From Certhia americana (lineage: Eukaryota > Chordata > Aves > Passeriformes > Certhiidae): a stretch of DNA of 64,000 nt. Of the stretch, positions 1 to 12,560 are shown one piece after another. The notes beneath the pieces are model-generated. The model ran no database searches. It was not told the DNA's origin and saw only the letters and a list, made by a program, of their open reading frames with translations. The DNA lies in NCBI GenBank assembly GCA_018697195.1, contig CM031878.1, positions 8,007,074-8,071,073 on the forward strand. Direction: 5' to 3'. Each line of letters opens with the position of its first letter. Within the stretch, counting starts at the first letter, position 1. Made by a program: the position numbers and the translations under genes.

Positions 1-429
1 GGCTTGGCCGCTCATTAATCACTTACTGGTGTCATGCAAGGCGGTCCCTGCAGAAGGAGGTTTGGAAAAGGGACAGACAGCCATCTCCTTGGTCTCCACT
101 TCATCAGTGGGGTTGAGCTGAGCACAGGATCCAGCCCTGACACACTGCAGCCCCGCGGACTCTGTTCATCTCCATGCTCTGCGTCCTGCTCCAGGCAGAG
201 AGCTTGTCAGATGTGTTCACCCAGATGTTGCTTTCCAGTATTTCTAACAAGCACTGAGCAGGTCCATCCCCCTCGGAATTTGTGGGGGACTTCATCATAT
301 TTAATTTTTCTTGGTATTGACATGCTCATCTGTCTAACCAGGTAAGAAATGCCCTGGGAAAACTTTAGTCCAGAATCCTGCCCTAGGCAGGGTGAATACT
401 GAGTGTAGACCAGTCTACTTTGCCTATTC
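1..429. other. Non-coding DNA, nothing recognised
   Basis: Short open frames occur on both strands but show no domain or start context. The sequence is not obviously repetitive. It could be intron or intergenic DNA upstream of the CNTFR ATG exon. Confidence 0.5.
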
Positions 430-825
430 GGGTTTTGAAAATCTCCAGGCTTAGGTCCTACAACCTTTCTGGGTCCATCTTCCAGCAGGTGACTGTCATG
501 AGACCATCCCTTCCTTATATAGGCCTGAACCTCTCCTCTTGCAGCTCTTGCAGCTCATGCCTGTTGTCTCTCATCTTCCCACCATGGAGGAAACAGCCTG
601 TCTCCATCATCTCAGTAATCTCTAGGTAGGTTGCTATCAGGTTGCTGTTCAATCCTTCCAAAAATTTCCATAACTTACAGAGGCTGTGCAAGCCCTGTTT
701 TCTCAACCTGTCCTCATCCCCATGTGCCTCAGCCTTCGTGGACTTGCTGGAGGTCAGCATTGCCAGTCTTGAACGAGAGCCCCAAAACTGGGCACAGTGC
801 TCCAGATGTGGTTTAAGGACTTTTT
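430..825 (-). mobile_element. Degraded CR1 LINE fragment (3' region)
   Basis: Read on the minus strand, this matches the general pattern of the 3' part of avian CR1. On the + strand, a 'gaaaatctccagg...acaacctttctggg' stretch near 435-475 and a 'gccccaaaactgggcacagtgctccagatgtgg' type stretch near 778-812 correspond to conserved CR1 blocks. The middle is diverged. It is an old, 5'-truncated copy with no coding capacity. The assignment is from remembered consensus, so the limits are approximate. Confidence 0.55.
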
Positions 826-2085
826 TTTCCATTTAATTTTCTTTCCATAGTGAATCTTACAGACCTGCCTAGACATACACTTGGCATCAAATTTCCACTT
901 TCCCATTGGGAAAGCTTGCCAAAAAATATGAAAATTAATAAAGTCTGTGTGTGTGTGCATGCTAGTGTGCAAACTTATTTAGGCATGATTCCTGTTTTGA
1001 AGATTCAGTAGATTTTTTTTTTAGTAGTACTTTTCACAAATGTCTCTAAGGACTACAGTTTGAGGCCTGCAGAAAGGTGCTGCTCTGCTCAGAGGCTCCT
1101 CTGGAGCCCCAGCAGGAGCTGTGCCCTTTTTCTGAGCTGTCTTTGACTTCACTTCCACAGAGACAGTGAGATCAGATGGTTTCTTTTCCTATCCCCTTTC
1201 CTTGCCCAAGGTTTCTCTTAATTAGAGCTCTGAGTTTTTTTCTGCCAGGAAGAAGCTTTTTTTGGGGCCAGTCAGAATTGCTCCAGGAAGGCTGGCACAC
1301 TCTGTGCTGGGAGGTGCTGGAGCTGTAGGGAGCAGATTGATAGGAATAAGGGTGCAGCCAGAGCGGAAGAATGGGAGCACAAAGGGAGCTTTAGGAAAGG
1401 TTAAAGAAGATTGGGGTCCAGGCAGGCTGCTGAGCAGGAGGCAGAGGTAGGGGCTTACAGAAAGAGGGGGACTCAAGGGGAGGCAGGGATCATTTGCTGG
1501 AAGTGTGTGTCCCAGTGAGAGGGCGAGAAAGTGTGAGCTTGGCTCCTTCCAGAAGAGCTCACTGGCATGTTGCAGAAAAGCCAATGCTGCTGGGACAGAA
1601 GCAAGGGTGAAAGGGAGGGAGCCAGCAGCAGTGGGGGGAGATGAGGGACCAAACAAACCATGGCAGTCATCCCCTTGCTGGGTCAGGCTCCAGTGTGCAG
1701 CCACAGTGAGAATTTTCAGTCATCATGGGTTTTGCAGAAGGGCATTAGCTAAGCAATATACTCAGGGGCAAGTCCAGGATGAGCCAGCTACACACCCCTG
1801 TGGAGTAGAGAGCTGGGTCATGAATTGAAACCTCTTGCTGTGCCAGGGAAGTAGAAGTCAGGCTCCTGCTCGCCATCCAGGCAGCATCAGAATGGGCTCA
1901 AGCAACCGGAAAGCAGCAAAACCAGGGGCAGAAATCTGTTTCCCCACATTTGCTGCTCATCTGTGGCTCTACCCTGTGGTGAGCACAGCGAGCTGATGAG
2001 TACGAGCAGACCTGACTCTGGCTCTGTTTTTCCTTTGTTCTGCCATTGATAAATATTCAGGGATTGAAGCAAAATACTGTACTTT

Positions 2086-2185
2086 TTTTCCAAAGGAAGA
2101 AAAACACAACAACAACAAAAACTAGAAAAAAATCCCAAAAACCCACCAAAAAACCCAGAAACAACCCTCCAAAAAACAAAAGGGA
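2086..2185. repeat. A-rich low-complexity stretch
   Basis: On the + strand the bases are almost all A and C, with runs of A broken by CAAC and CCC (for example AACAACAACAAAAACTAG). There is no regular unit. It may be a decayed simple repeat. Confidence 0.7.
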
Positions 2186-2234
2186 AGGGAAGGAGCCCCT
2201 TTTGCATGCTGCACTGGCGAACCCTCGTCATCCT

Positions 2235-2475
2235 GTAGCAGGAGGCCAGCACACATGAATATTCCTGTGCAATATGCGCAAGTGATGAGCCCCATATGCA
2301 GGCCTTGGGAGAAATTAAATGTCTTCTACGGCATTTTCCAAAAAGCCTTTCTATCAAAGTGCTTGGTCGGGAGCCAAAAACGCCCCAGCTTTCGTGGCCC
2401 CAGCTGGTTGACACTTTTTTATTATTTTATTTTTAAATGCTGATGAATATTTTCTAATTAAAAAACAAGCCCTCC
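2235..2475. promoter_or_regulatory. Possible conserved non-coding block
   Basis: The segment mixes CpG-containing motifs (ATGCGCAA, TTCTACGGC, AACGCC, TTTCGTGG) with AT-rich homeodomain-like cores (GAAATTAAATG, TCTAATTAAAA). This texture is unlike the flanking decayed sequence and is often seen in conserved enhancers. That is the only evidence; no alignment was possible. Confidence 0.2.
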
Positions 2476-5400
2476 CCTAAACTGAGTCTTGCCCCAGTAG
2501 ATGGAATGGAGCCAGAGACTGGGAGGGGGTTGGAGGCCACTGGGGACTCCATGGCTGCTCTTGGCTGATGGTTTTCTCTTCCTTTGGTGCTGGAGCTTGT
2601 AGGAAGGGTCCTGAGACAAAAGGCACACGTGGTTCACATCTGCCCTGCCATGCCTGGTGGAAGGCAGCCTGCCAGGCAGGGGTGGCACCCTGGTTCCTGC
2701 CTGCTGCACAGCCCCTGAGAGAGAGGAGGAATGAGTGCAGGCTCCAGGCAGGAGATTGGAAGCACACCAACCTCCTGGGGTGGAGATCACTGGGGTGCAG
2801 CTAGGCAAGGGGATTTCCAAGTCAAATCTGGCATTGCGAGAGCTGTCTTTCATATCCTGGCTGCTCTGCCTGCAAAGGTGAGAAGGAGCAAAGCCATGGT
2901 GTAATAATTTTAGGGGTGGAAGAGATTTTAGGGGTGGTTGCTGGAGGGAGAGGGAGCCTGAGGAGAGGAAGATGCATAGGATAAGACTTTGATGCACAGG
3001 ATCAAAAAGTCCTGACAGTTGTAAGGCATGTGAGCATGGTGCAGATTTGGAGAGGGGCTGACCTATCAGGGGCATAAAAGGGAGATTGGCACTGGTTCTG
3101 TGAACTGGAAGGACAGGAGAGCCCAGAGAGTCCTGCAAGAGCCTGACTGATGGGCAGGGTGATTGTGCAGGGAGTGTGGGGCCAAGCAGGTTACCAAGAA
3201 GAATTACAGATACCAAGAAGTATCAAGCACTCCTCTGCTTACTCCTGGAATCTGGTAGCATGGCCACCTCCAGACTCACAGCCTCTAGAACTACCCTCGG
3301 ATGAATAAAGACCTGGATCTGTGCACCTTGAGTGTGAGTCTTCATGGCAGATCACAGAGGCCTCTGCATTCATGTTCCATTTAGTTTGGCTTACTGGTGG
3401 AAAACGTGTCTTCTTGCAGGAATGCTGGCAGCAGCTGCTCTCACCTCCAGCCTCTGTTGTGACAGCTACATAGCTTGAGAGTGGGAGCTCACAGAGCAAA
3501 GCTCAGGGGATGGAGAAAAAGGCTTCTGGGATATTGCAAAGTGGGACTTCTCCCAGCTGAGTTGTTTTTCTCCTATATGGCCAGGCAGCTTCAGACTGCT
3601 TCCAGTGTAGGAAGGTGATGGTATCTAGGTCCACCTTGGATGCTGTATCCCATAAAGAATAAGAAAAAACCAAAGGGAACCGAGCAGTTTGACATCACTA
3701 CATCAGTTCTGGGGCTTGGTACCAATGTATGAATCTTCCCTCCCTTGCAGGGCTGAAAAAAAATTGGGTTTTAATCCAACCTCTTCTTTATTGAGTATTC
3801 ATTTAATTATGCTGGCTTTGCATGGCAAAATCTTCTTCCAAGCATACATCTTCTTGGCTTTGTATTTGGAAAGAGGCTGAGATCCAAATACAGCCTCACA
3901 CCATGCCTCACCTGCCAGTGGCAACACACAGCTGATGCTGGGCTTGCCAGAGCCATGCTCAGAGGGAATCCCCATTTCCAGAATGTTGTTTTGTTTCTCC
4001 CATCAGTGCTGAGCACATCACACCACCCCAGCATGGGTCTCAGTGAACAATCACTCCTCTCTGCCCTGCAGGAGCTGCTTCCCTGATGTCAGACAGGGAA
4101 TACCCCTAACAAACATGTTAATTTAAGAGCTCTTAAAGCCCAGGGGCACCGGGAGGTCACAGTTGGCACAAACAGATGGTGTTTTGTCCTTGATAACTAA
4201 ACTTTCCTGTAGTTTTGGGTGAGATACTTCCTTGACTTTTATTTCAGCACAGCTGCCTCCAGCCAACTCCATTTCTCCCTCATCCTCTGCTTGCCCTCAT
4301 CAAACAGTGTCTCTGAGATCTGGGGCAGGATGCCAGGGAGGTCGAGGGTCCCCAGGGATTTTCAGAGGCGTCCTCAGCAGCCCCCTGGTCTCATCCCACA
4401 TGGTCTGCTGGCTCCAGGCTCTGGCTGGCAGAGCCCCTCAAAGAGGCAGCAGTTAGAGGATAGGAGAGGAGCGCCAGCCTGGGGCTTTGGAGTGCCCCCA
4501 GCCTGTTTCAGCAGTGCTGCTTCAGCCTCTCATGGTTGCTCTTCCCCTTCCACCAGCTGCATACAGGCAACGCTAAGTTGAGAGGGGGCAAGAGAGCAGG
4601 GGCCAGTGTGATTCTGCTGCAAACTGAGGCAGCAGTGGTACCAAGTGGGGAGTCTTGGCCTATGAGTAGGGCCATTGTGGGGTCAGAGCAAAAAGAGGTC
4701 AGTTCCTATCCTGTGCTATCCCAGGAGGGTGTTTGTAAGCAGAAGAGGGCAGGCACATCTCCCCAGTCCCACTGCCAGCCTTAGGCTCAGTTCTAGGGCA
4801 GAGCCCTGTGTCTACCAAAGATGCTGGCAGCATGAAGTCCCTTCCAGCATCACTGGAACCATCATGGGCTACTCTCACCAAAGGGCAGGATTGGCTCCTC
4901 CCTTCCAGGCCACCCTTGTCACTTGTCATCAGGGCATTACGGAGAATCCACATGCCTCAGTTTTCCCTTTCAGTTGCTCCCTTCAAGAAGTGGGTGCTGC
5001 TGTGACGCATGGACACAGACTCCAGGAGGCTGCACAAGACATGCTGAGCAGCTCTGGAACCACATGGGATGAGTGTGGTGATGGAACTGGATGGAGCTGT
5101 GTGAGGCAATGACCAATAAGACCCGTCTGTCTGCAGAATGGGCAGAGTTCCTCTCCAGTCTTGTTCTTCCTGTCCAGGTTTTGAGCTGTATTCTTGCAGT
5201 GAGGAGGGAGGCAGGGGCAGCCCATATGCAGGTGGAGGACAAATGTCCTGTCACATCTGTCCTGTCTGCCTGCAGTAGCCTGTGTCCCCACTGCAGCTTG
5301 TGGGCCAGTGACCCCAGGATAGCTGGTGGGGACTCAGGGGACACACAGCACCTCCTGTGGAACCTGGACAGGGAAGGACAGCAATCAGGGACCAGTGGGG

Positions 5401-5559
5401 AACACACAGTCCCCAGCATCCTGAGCCTCTGTCTGCCTCCAACAGTGTTTACTGCTCTCCCTGGGCCTTGGAAGCTGCCTGGCTCCTGCCTACCCCATCC
5501 TCCTGCCAACTTGTACTGCAGGCACGGAGGAGAGATGAAACAAAGCAACATAAGCCATA

Positions 5560-5712
5560 GTCACCATCCCTGGAGGTATTTAAAAGACATGTAAATATGG
5601 CACTTAGGAACAGGGTTTAGTGGTGGACTTGGCAGTGTTAGGTTTACAGTTGGACTTGATGAGGTTCTTGTCCAACGTAAATGATTGATTTTATGATTCC
5701 ATGATCCTGAGG
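5560..5712 (+). mobile_element. CR1 LINE 3' end fragment
   Basis: The stretch from 'atccctggaggtatttaaaa' (about 5567) through 'ggcacttagg', 'ttagtggtggacttggcag' and 'gttggacttgatgagg' to 'gattttatgattccatgat' (5710) matches the terminal segment of avian CR1. It ends in the ATTCTATGA-type tail that CR1 uses instead of poly(A). It is truncated to about 150 bp. Confidence 0.85.
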
Positions 5713-5769
5713 CGTCTTTGGGGAGGCAGAATCAGTCATTGGAGTGGCTTCCTCTGTGCCAACAGCTTC

Positions 5770-5797
5770 AAAAAAAAAAAAAAAAAAAAAAAAAAAA
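5770..5797 (+). repeat. Poly(A) run, 28 A
   Basis: An uninterrupted run of 28 adenines lies 58 bp after the CR1 tail. CR1 does not make poly(A) tails, so this is either a mononucleotide microsatellite or the tail of an unrelated retroposed sequence. I see no clear target-site duplication. Confidence 0.9.
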
Positions 5798-8700
5798 GCC
5801 CAAGCAAAAAGCGAAGCTGAAATTAAAATGCCCGATAAGCTCTGTACAGCTGGGTGTTCCATCAGTTCCTCTCCCCGTACTGCTAAGCCAATAACTTCTT
5901 CCCTCCTTGGAAAAGACATTTGCCAAGATCTCTTCCAGCACTCCTCAGTCAAATCCTGTTCATGTCCCTGAGCCCCTACAACACAACTTTAGGCTCTCAT
6001 CCTCCTCTAGGTCTCTCAGCATGCTGGCATAAAGCAAACCTGCCCTGCTGTTTGAGTAGCAATGCTGTGGCCTCAGTCCTTGGATGCCTGTGTTGATTTA
6101 GGAATGAGCTGTAGGTCTCCCTGGCTTGGGGGCATCACCACCAGGAGGTTTACTGGGTCCTAACCAGCATGGTCCTACCTGCACTGGAGGAAAGGGGTCC
6201 TGCAGGGTGCCAGCAGCCTGGCTGGGGTTACAGCTGACAGTTTTGCCCTGCTTGCCCCTGTGCTTCCACAGCAGTGCTGTGCACTTCACGTCACATAAGC
6301 CCAGCAACAATGAGCTCAGAGTGTCAAGCCCCTTGCCTGGGTGCTGCAGAGAACAGCCCTCCAGAGGAGCAAGACTGGGCTAGTAAGAGATGCAGTCTTC
6401 ATGTTTCAAGCAAAATGAGGTTTCTGTGGAACCTGTGTCTGCTGTTGAGGGGGATGCTAAAGCTTCCTTGGCCAGACATGCCCCAAAATCTGTCCTAGCA
6501 GTGACCATGGGAAATGCTATGCTGCTCTATGCCATGTTTGCTATGTCGTGGCTATCCAGCTGATAGAAGAAATCTGTCTGGACAAGCCCTGTCTGTCCTC
6601 CCTTTCCTCTTTGTTTTGCTCAGGATGGCACAGGACTATGCCACAGTCCAGACTTTAATACTCGGCTGCTTTTCTCTGCCCTGGAGCTTTGGATCTGAAG
6701 GGATGTTGGGTATTTCATAAAGCAGCTTCAATACAGAGTCTCCCCAAGGCAAAAAACAGGGTTGTGAGCAAAATCCTTGGGGGACTGAAGGGCAATGCAG
6801 CCCCATGGACAAAAAGAAGAAATGTTGCCAGCATTTGCTTGGAAAGCACAAACTGAACCTGGCATGAGATACCAGGACCTTCCTAATGTATTTGGGGTTG
6901 TTTGCTCAGTGTATGGGAGTTTGGTTTTGATTTTGTGGGGTTGTTTTGGTTTTGTTCCACATCATTAACTTTTTGCTTTTGTGGGTGGAGGCTGGGAATT
7001 GAAGTGCCGAAAATCAGCATGACACCAAGAGCTCCATCCCACAATAACCACAGCCTGGAGACTCAGAATGAGCAGGAACTGCTCCCAAATATGCCCATCT
7101 TAAGTGTTTTCTCCAGTTTCCAAAGAGGAGCACTGGAAAGTACCTGAACCACAAGCATCTCCCTTCTCCAGTCTCTCTCCCTTCTCTGTCTGATCTCTTC
7201 TGCTTCTCCCTGACGTGGCACCCTCTATGGAAAAACACTGCTCAGGACCTCATTTGAACAGAAGCTCCAGATAAAAAGCACTGGTTCTGTCAGTTCTTTA
7301 ATAGAAGCAAAGATCCAATTGATTCCTGCAATCTCTCTCTACAGGGAGCCAGGAAATGATCAGTGCAGAGGAAGGCTGAATAAAATGAGAGGGAAATTTT
7401 CATTTCCTATTGTTGGTCTGAGCTTGCCTGCATCTCAGAGGCTGCCTGGGTTTGGGTTGTGGGCTGTGGAGGAGTGGGGCTCAGCTGAGCTCCATTCCCA
7501 GGTGGCACTGATGTTTCTGAGGAATAGTCCTGGGATGATGTTGCTCCTCTGCCATGGGGATTCAAGCCCCTCCCACCCTGCTGTACTTCCTCACAGTGCT
7601 GAAGACGTGTGATGCTTATTAGTATGCTGTTCCTTGTGCTGGCTTTTATCACTGCTGGAGCAGATGGCTGGTCTTGGACTGCTGCCCTCCACTTGCAGGA
7701 AAGCTGGTTGACATGGTGGGAGTTGTGAGGACAGGTATGGGCAGTGGGAAACATCCCCCTTCAAGGCTCCAAGCAGGAACAGGGAATGGGCACCAGCACT
7801 GCCCTACAATGGACATGGCACTGGGGGCTATTGCTGGTCAGGGTCACTGGAGAGGTTCCCATCGATTGTACCTGTGCCATGCTCTCCTGACATTGTGATC
7901 CTGCCTGTCCTCGGGCCACAGAAGGACCATAGCCCTCCAGTGTGTCTCAGGGGTGGACAGCACTGTCCTGGTGCTTTCAGGCACCAATTTGAAGATCTGC
8001 AAGGTGTGGTTTGAGAAGAGAGAACCCCACCTTACTCCTGGAGCAAGAATCCCCCACTCCCTCGAGCTGCAGGGTGACTTCTGTGCTCCTGGGACTCTCA
8101 GGACCTTGCTGGTCTTTCTACAGCTCCCTGCCCCAGTGGGAGCATGTTACCATGATCCACAGAAGCAAGAAATTACCTGTCCAGGGAGCTCACTTGCCAG
8201 TCTGGGAGATATTCAAACAGCCTGAGCCTTTTCACAGGCTGAGCCTTCCTAGACCATCCCAGCTACCCCTGGAGCTCCTAAACACTGCATTACCCCCTAA
8301 AAAGTAACTCTGATTTAATCTGGGCTGATGCTCCCTTTCAAAGAGCTGCTTTTTTGAGCCCAGTGGATATGGGGAGCAGCTTTGGTCCTTGCTTTTCACA
8401 CTGAGACACCTTGCCAGCGACATCCAGGGAAGACAGAGCAACCCTCAGCAGGTATGGAAGCAAGAGCTCTGCAGCTCCACAGCTGCCTTCAGGGGCACAC
8501 CTTCAACCAAAGCAACTGGGAAGTTCTGTGAGGAACATTCTTCCGTCTCTTAGACCACAGGGGTAGGAGGGTCTAGGCTGCCATCCAGGGGTCCAGCAGT
8601 GCTCTCTGGGATGGCAGAGGCAGAGTAAGGAAGGAACTCTTCTGTGGGGTGTCCCTTCCTCCAGGGTATCCTCTTCCTTGGGGTCTTTGCTTCATTACCA

Positions 8701-9399
8701 GAAAGGGAGGAGGTGGAGGGAGGAAAGTCACAGTCCATGACAGCCAAGAGTGAATTAATTTCAGTTGGCCCCAGTCATCCCTGTGGCAGTCATGGTCCAG
8801 AGGGGCACTGCTAATTGCTCTATTGACAGTGGGGGTTTAAATTAGATTTAAGAAAGCAGTGGGGATTCTGTCCCTGTAGATAAGGCTTTATGATAGTATG
8901 TATGAAGGAGGTTATAAAGTCCCTCTTTTTGCTCTTCCTCTTAGGCAGCAAAGAGGAGTTTAGTGCTGACAGGGCACTGTCAGGCCAGAAGGCTTTAGGG
9001 CTGTTAGAAGTGTCTGACATTAAGTGACAACTATTTTTCCCTCTCCTTTCCCTCGCCTTGCTGCCAGGGATGATCTGAAAGGAGGAAACAGCACTCAGTG
9101 CTTTCGGGTGCTCAAGTGCTGCTGCCCACATGTGGTGTAATCCCTGGGAACCCGGAGCTGAAGGGCATCCTGCCCACTTTGGTGTTTCACTGCTCATACC
9201 AGCATCACACCCTGCTCTTGGGGAGGGATGGCATGCCACAGGAGGCACCCTGGATCCCCAGGGCTGGGGGGAAGCTGCGTGAGCATCTCTGGCAGAGGCC
9301 TAGGCTGAGGAATTGAGAGTGGCTTTGGTAAGGGTGTTGTTTCTCCTTCAGTAATGAACCTAGGAGCTGTCTGCTGCGAGTGCAGGAGCACTTTGATGT
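5798..9399. other. Non-coding DNA, nothing recognised
   Basis: No repeat, RNA gene or open frame with a familiar protein pattern was found. The longest frames (about 115-142 codons, minus strand) are Ser/Pro/His-rich and typical of chance frames in CT-rich DNA. Confidence 0.45.
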
Positions 9400-9770
9400 C
9401 TACAGTTAGCATCTGCACTACAGGCAGAGTACCACACCTCAAGAAGAGGCAGACTATGACCTGACCTGCAAGACAGGTGGGCTGCAATGCCTGCAGTCAG
9501 CATCTGCACTCCAAGTGTTTGGTACCACCTTAGCCAGCACCTGTGGTGCAGGTGTGCAGTACCACTTACACTCAGCATCTGCAGTACAGGTGGTACCCGA
9601 GCATGTGTTGGTGTCTGCAGTGCAGGAGAACTGCAGCAGCTACAGCCCGTGTCTGCAGCACAGGTGTCCATCCACAGCCTGTGTCTGCAGCACAGGTTGT
9701 ACCACAGCATCAACAGTCGCTGTGGGCAGCGCAGTCACACCATGGTGCCTGCAGGACAGGTGCTGCAAAG
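9400..9770 (+). repeat. Degenerate minisatellite, unit about 30-38 bp
   Basis: The core GTCTGCAGNNCAGG or CATCTGCANTACAGG recurs at about 9410, 9501, 9576, 9611, 9649 and 9681, often followed by a GGTACCAC-like segment. The later copies are 31-38 bp apart; the earlier ones are too diverged or merged to space cleanly. Cys/Gln/Leu-rich open frames in several phases here are by-products of the repeat. Confidence 0.7.
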
Positions 9771-11904
9771 CTCCTTTGGAAGGCTCAGGGAAAAGCTGGA
9801 GGGAAAGGAAACAACTAAACAGAGTTTATTTTCCCCCAGTTCACCACTTCAGAGCCAGCACCTGGTGGGGAATTGTCTGATGGAAGACTTTGTCATGGAA
9901 ACACTAGGTTTTGAAACTACCACTTTTCTTTTGAGGCAGCTGCACACTTCTAGAATGAGGGGTTTATTTATTTATCATTACTGAGAGTAGCCTGTGGCAG
10001 ATGGAAATTGTAGTAGGAGACTGGGGTGCAGCACACATCCCTCACTAGCCAGTGACAGCCCTGCCCTGGAGCTGATGGTTCCAGGTGCCAGTTGGTATTC
10101 CACTGCTAAAGCTTTGGAGATTATACCAAGGGAAAGCTGGAAGGGATCCATCCCTTATGAGGATCCATCAAACCCTCAAAAGAGGACACTGGGACTGTTA
10201 AGCAGAAAGTGGCATCCTACTTTTTGCCTGGATACACAATCTCTTTCACTCCTGCTGTGCCCCTCCCCAGGAATGTCCTCACCCCATCACACTTTATCAG
10301 CTAATGTCACATCGCTGTGCCCCTCCAGTCCTGATCCAGCACCTGACAAGAAATATGTTTGGTTTAGACTGAGAGCTGTTGGAGGGGACCTCATTCATGT
10401 CTGTGTTGCCTTCTGCTAAGAGTGATACTGGATGATGCCCTCAAGATCCTTGGTGTATGGGACAAGGCAGGGAAAAATCAACCCTTTGCTCTCTCCCCAA
10501 ACAGGAAGCTGGGGACAGGGAGGATAGCCCCAGAGCTGCTGGTCCACCACTTCATATGTTCCCTCTCTCCCTTTCCTCCCCCTCAGGCTCCTCTTTCCTC
10601 TCTGCCTCCAAGAAATTATGCATTAAAGGGGGGAAATCTACCTTTTGCACAGAAGATTGAGTTTCGCTCTGAGGGCTTTGCTGTGTAATGAACGTGGTTC
10701 CCCTCCATCACCTATAAACTGCTCCCTGCTGGCATGGGGACATAGCTCAGGAATCTGCACACCTGGTGAGCTGCTACTCACTGCCCTGTGCACCTGAATT
10801 CTGGGGTGCTGCCTTTTGCTAGAAAAGCAGATAAGTGAGCAAATACAGCAATGGAAATCTGCATTGGAAGTATCTGCCCAAGTTGCAAAGGCTTTATTAT
10901 GTGTTTGGGGAAAAAAAAAATCAGCGTGGCTTTAGGCAAAACAGTCAAACAAAGTAAATACTGCATGGAAAATTGCAATTCAAGTGAGAAAAAGTTGGTT
11001 TTCTTGCTAGATTTTTTGCCTTAAAATAGCTCCACTCCTGCCTGGTCATAGGGCTGATCTCTAAGAAGAAATGAGGTTTTCCAGGATGAGAGTAGACAAG
11101 TGGTGAATTCTCTGTGCTGTCACTGGAAGCCTCTGCCTGTGTCCTGGCCAAGGCATAGAGTCCTCAGGGATCTTATCTGGGTCCCTCTGCTGTCTCTTAC
11201 TCCACCTGTATCCCTTGAGACTCTCAGTGCTTTGGAACATTTCTTGTTACATAACTGTGTCTGTTTCGATGCTGGCCTAAGCACAGGGGCAGGAGCAGCA
11301 GCAATTATTTTCAGAGCTGGTGAGGCCAGGGAAGAGCAGCAGGGGGTGAGCGGCAGGTAGTTTGTTCCCTGGCAGGGCTGGGAGGTAGAGCATGGTGCTG
11401 GTGAAGATATTTGCACTGAGCCAAGCTGAAGGCTACATCAAGGAGATCTCACACTTTTCAAAGAGCAGGCTGGTTTCTGGGGGCTCCTGTCCTGCCTCCT
11501 GTCATTGCCCCCAGAAGTGGAGTGTCTGGAGATATTTGGACTGTGGTGAAGGGAGGCTCTGGGCCCTGGTTCTTCGCCTGCTTCAATTCCTGGTGCCACC
11601 CACCAAGTCCAAGAATATTCAGTGGAAAGGAAATTTCAGTGTAAATAGGGAGAGTTGTCTCCTGGGTTGCAGGTGGTTTCCATGCTGCTCAGGGCTCCAG
11701 GTGCCAGCAGTGGCCCAGGATGTGGCATTGCCACCTGCCTCAGGTTCCCACTCCCTGAGCTGCCACTTGTGATGGCAGCTGGAGCACAGGTGGGCTGGCC
11801 GTCAGGGAGACTGCAGACACAGAGGGGACACATGGAAAAAGCAGAGGAGAGCAGACATGAGAGAAGCAGGAGGAAAGGAGAAGAGTGGGTGATAAAGAGG
11901 TTGT

Positions 11905-12080
11905 AATTAGTGCTTAGCATTCCTCACCCAGAGCTCTCAGAGGAAGGATAATCTTCATTATCTCTGTTTTACAGACGGGGAAACTGAGGCACGGGGGAGT
12001 CAGTTAGAGTGATATGCTCAAGGTGACCCACAAGGGCTGGGGCTTGCATGTCTGTTCTCTGCAGCACCAGCACACAGAAT
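11905..12080 (+). mobile_element. MIR-like SINE fragment (CORE-SINE)
   Basis: The stretch at 11945-12050 contains 'tctgttttacagacgggg', 'aaactgaggcacggg' and 'gctcaaggtgaccca', in the order of the MIR element ('ttttacagatgaggaaactgaggc...gcccaaggtcaca'). MIR elements are old tRNA-derived SINEs present across amniotes. This copy is diverged and lacks a readable tRNA head. Confidence 0.7.
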
Positions 12081-12329
12081 GCCAGCCCTTTGAGCCCAAA
12101 CCCAGCACTGAAAGATCAGTAGTAAAGGACATGGATCCCTTCTCTGCCCATCTCCAGGCTCGTCCTTTTCAGATCCACTATCTCCCCCAGCATCCCTGTC
12201 CCTGAGAGATATTTGAGATCAGGCTGGTCCAGCTGCACCCCAAAATCTGCTCATGAAATCCCACTCAGCTGCTTTTGCCTTCCCCTCCAGCCCTGCAAAG
12301 GCTTGCTGTGAACCCGAGGCCATCTGGGC

Positions 12330-12560
12330 TCCTGCAGCAGTTGTGTTGGGTAATGGAATATGTTTTGCTGTATTTTTTTTTTCTCTCGCCAATAGAGCTC
12401 CCCCTTTATTTAGGTTTAAATGGATGCCATCTGGCTAATGAGCCCATACTCATGTTCTAGATTAAAAGGCAATCCTGTGCACCGTTACTGATACCGGCAC
12501 TGGAGATTAGAGAGGCTTAAATGGTTTTGAAGGTGCAATTTGCTTTTCATGCATGGTGCT
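12330..12560. promoter_or_regulatory. Possible conserved non-coding block upstream of the ATG exon
   Basis: This is a dense run of AT-rich factor-like cores in unique sequence: CTTTATTTAGG, GGCTAATGAG, TAGATTAAAAGG, GGAGATTAGAG and GGCTTAAATGG, interleaved with CpG-bearing TACCGGCAC. It is 0.8-1.0 kb upstream of the CNTFR start exon. The call is by texture only. Confidence 0.22.

Larger units (their letters stand above)
826..5559. other. Non-coding upstream region
   Basis: The region holds a short TG run (about 945-957), an A-rich low-complexity stretch (about 2086-2185), a possible conserved block (2235-2475) and a minus-strand open frame at 2458-3216 that I do not accept as a gene. Nothing else is recognisable. 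No CpG island or TATA/initiator arrangement suggests a promoter. Confidence 0.45.

Noticed and set aside
9360..9984. Cys/Gln-rich open frames as a small secreted-protein gene
   Set aside because: They coincide with a degenerate tandem repeat, occur in three + frames and one minus frame, and have no signal peptide.
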